From Nanobdellota archaeon (GTDB lineage Archaea; Nanobdellota; Nanobdellia; Pacearchaeales; GW2011-AR1): 6,311 nucleotides of DNA. The position numbers and the translations under genes are program-made. Every line of letters begins with the position of its first letter. Position 1 is the stretch's first letter. The notes under the pieces were generated by a model, which ran no database searches, was not told the DNA's origin, and worked only from the letters and a program-made list of their open reading frames with translations. This document shows positions 5,131 to 6,311 of the stretch, piece after piece. The stretch lies in assembly GCA_020056045.1 (NCBI GenBank), contig JAGVIM010000100.1, positions 1 through 6,311 of the forward strand. The letters are read 5' to 3'.

Positions 5131-5159
5131 AGACAATTTAAAAATAAATTTCTTTTTTT
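5131..5159. terminator. T-rich bidirectional termination region between convergent genes
   Basis: On the plus strand TTTCTTTTTTT (5149-5159) follows the operon's last stop by about 20 bases, as in archaeal U-tract terminators. On the minus strand the A-rich bases 5138-5147 read as a T-rich run just after the ATPase stop (TAA, 5160-5158). No GC stem is present. One short spacer thus appears to serve both genes. Confidence 0.5.
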
Positions 5160-6311
5160 AATTTGATTTATCAAAAAGATCTGAAATATCTTTGAGGTCT
5201 AAGTAAATAGCATTTAGTTCCTGCATTTTCTTTAGAGCGTTTTGAGTAAATCCGTTCTTTGAAACAAATAAGAACTTGTAATCTCCAGCATAATGTATTA
5301 GTTTGGATTTTCTATAAAGTTCTTCAACAACATCTATATCTAAAGGATTTGTTGTCCATTTAACTTCTCCAAGCAAGAAACTTTTTTCTTTAAGATTATA
5401 TGCAAGAATATCAATTTCATTGCTGTTTCTATCCCACCAAGATCCAATATTTTCAAAATTTAATTTTAATCCTTTTATTTCTTTAGTATTATAAAGAATA
5501 AGCAATTCTTTAACTATGTCTTCAAAAATTCTGCCAACATATCCATTAAGATTTTCTTTTATGAAACTAGATACAAGCTTTGTATTTCCTAAACTTAGGG
5601 GTGTTTGATTAGGAAATATAAACTTATACCAAAATTTAAAGAAATTATCTCTAACACAATATCTGCCTAATTTCTCTTTTCCTAGAACAGGATCTTTTCT
5701 TCCAAGCAAATCTAAAAGTTCATCCAGTCGATTTATATATGCAGACATTGTTGGAGCAGATATTTTTGTAAAATCCTCAATTTCTTTAAGAGTCTCTTTC
5801 CCAGAAGAAGTTGCTTGAAGAATAGAATTATACTTAGCATGAACTCTGACATTCTCATACTCTAAAAGATTTTTTGGTTCTTCTAGAAGAACTGCGCCTT
5901 TCTTTAGGATAAGTTCAAAGATCTTATTATGAATATCTCCTTGTGTTTTCTTGAATTTTTCAAGATAATCAGGAGTTCCTCCAAAGACAGAATAAGATAG
6001 GACTTTTTCTTCTTCACTTAATTCTTCGAACATGAGTCTAAAGTCAGAATATTTAAATGGAGAAATTTTTATTTTTTGAGCTCGCCCATATAATGCTCCG
6101 ACTTTGCTACTCATAATCTTTTGTATCATTCCAATAGAAGAACCGAGCAATAAAATCATAATCTTTTTGTTTTTTAATTTTGAATCCCAAGCATTCTGCA
6201 AATTAGTTATATATTCAGGAGCAATACCTAAAAACCTCTGAAATTCATCTATAACTAAAACAAAAGGCTCTTTTTCAGACTTGTTCCCCATATAATCAAG
6301 GAATTCATAAA
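5158..6311 (-). CDS. AAA+ ATPase of the ATPase_2/DUF234 family (N-terminus missing)
   Basis: The frame stays open to the right edge (residues YEFLDY precede the internal ATG at 6291), so the true start and the Walker A loop are outside the window. In the numbering from that ATG, the protein shows Walker B FVLVIDEFQRF (D15/E16), a sensor-1 strand MILLLGSS (45-52), and GALYGRAQKIKISPFKYSDF with the family's conserved Arg (R70). A winged-helix segment follows (about 165-195). A C-terminal DUF234 domain has NEIDILAY (D294) and LLGEVKW (E309-x-K311), an intact PD-(D/E)xK-type nuclease motif. Such proteins are common in archaea, often in many copies per genome. They are suspected of roles in DNA defence or mobile-element biology, but the substrate is not known. 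It faces the SWIM operon convergently and has its own promoter outside the window. Confidence 0.9.
   Translation of the reverse strand, partial: YEFLDYMGNKSEKEPFVLVIDEFQRFLGIAPEYITNLQNAWDSKLKNKKIMILLLGSSIGMIQKIMSSKVGALYGRAQKIKISPFKYSDFRLMFEELSEEEKVLSYSVFGGTPDYLEKFKKTQGDIHNKIFELILKKGAVLLEEPKNLLEYENVRVHAKYNSILQATSSGKETLKEIEDFTKISAPTMSAYINRLDELLDLLGRKDPVLGKEKLGRYCVRDNFFKFWYKFIFPNQTPLSLGNTKLVSSFIKENLNGYVGRIFEDIVKELLILYNTKEIKGLKLNFENIGSWWDRNSNEIDILAYNLKEKSFLLGEVKWTTNPLDIDVVEELYRKSKLIHYAGDYKFLFVSKNGFTQNALKKMQELNAIYLDLKDISDLFDKSN

Noticed and set aside
1..6311. CRISPR array, tRNA or rRNA genes, alternative genetic code
   Set aside because: No regularly spaced repeats, cloverleaf or rRNA-like sequence was seen. 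TGA acts as a stop at two gene ends, and Trp is encoded by TGG throughout.

Overview
The window is roughly 70% A+T. It lacks strong Shine-Dalgarno sequences, has archaeal-style TATA boxes ahead of several genes, and carries an archaeal-type AAA+ ATPase of the ATPase_2/DUF234 class. Together with a diversity-generating retroelement (DGR), this fits a small-genome DPANN archaeon (Pacearchaeota/Woesearchaeota-like) or one of its mobile elements. That assignment is an inference: no rRNA or other marker gene is present.

Left part (1-1492): a DGR, cut by the left edge. Bases 1-29 are the last nine sense codons (the first incomplete) and the stop of the diversified target protein, ending in SSLGVRLS. 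A small GC hairpin follows at once (31-43). The template repeat (TR) lies within about 292-390. It shares 13 identical bases with the variable repeat (VR) end at the window start, and seven AAY codons are packed into 17 codons. A reverse transcriptase (RT) with the DGR-type GNLTSQ motif follows. The RT is split by a frameshift at a run of 12 G (1003-1014). This separates the first catalytic Asp from YVDD, so neither half can be active alone. A tract of 11 G (or 14) would restore a protein of about 354 residues, which makes phase variation, an assembly error, or inactivation the three candidate explanations. The TR is bracketed by a 12-bp perfect inverted repeat. No avd-like accessory gene is visible.

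Middle (1493-2856): one monocistronic-looking gene for a membrane-anchored coiled-coil protein with a C-terminal PD-(D/E)xK-like domain. It has its own TATA-like promoter and an operator-like inverted repeat. The following 197-base spacer holds two strong 10-bp inverted repeats and a second TATA-like promoter.

Right part (2857-5128): a tight three-gene operon encoding an acidic hypothetical protein, a SWIM zinc-finger protein with a long helical tail, and a small Cys-rich putative zinc-binding protein whose start overlaps the preceding stop. It converges on an ATPase_2/DUF234 protein on the minus strand (5158 to the right edge), with T-rich termination signals between them. The DGR and the right-hand genes share no obvious pathway. 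The window reads as an accessory region rather than one functional cluster.
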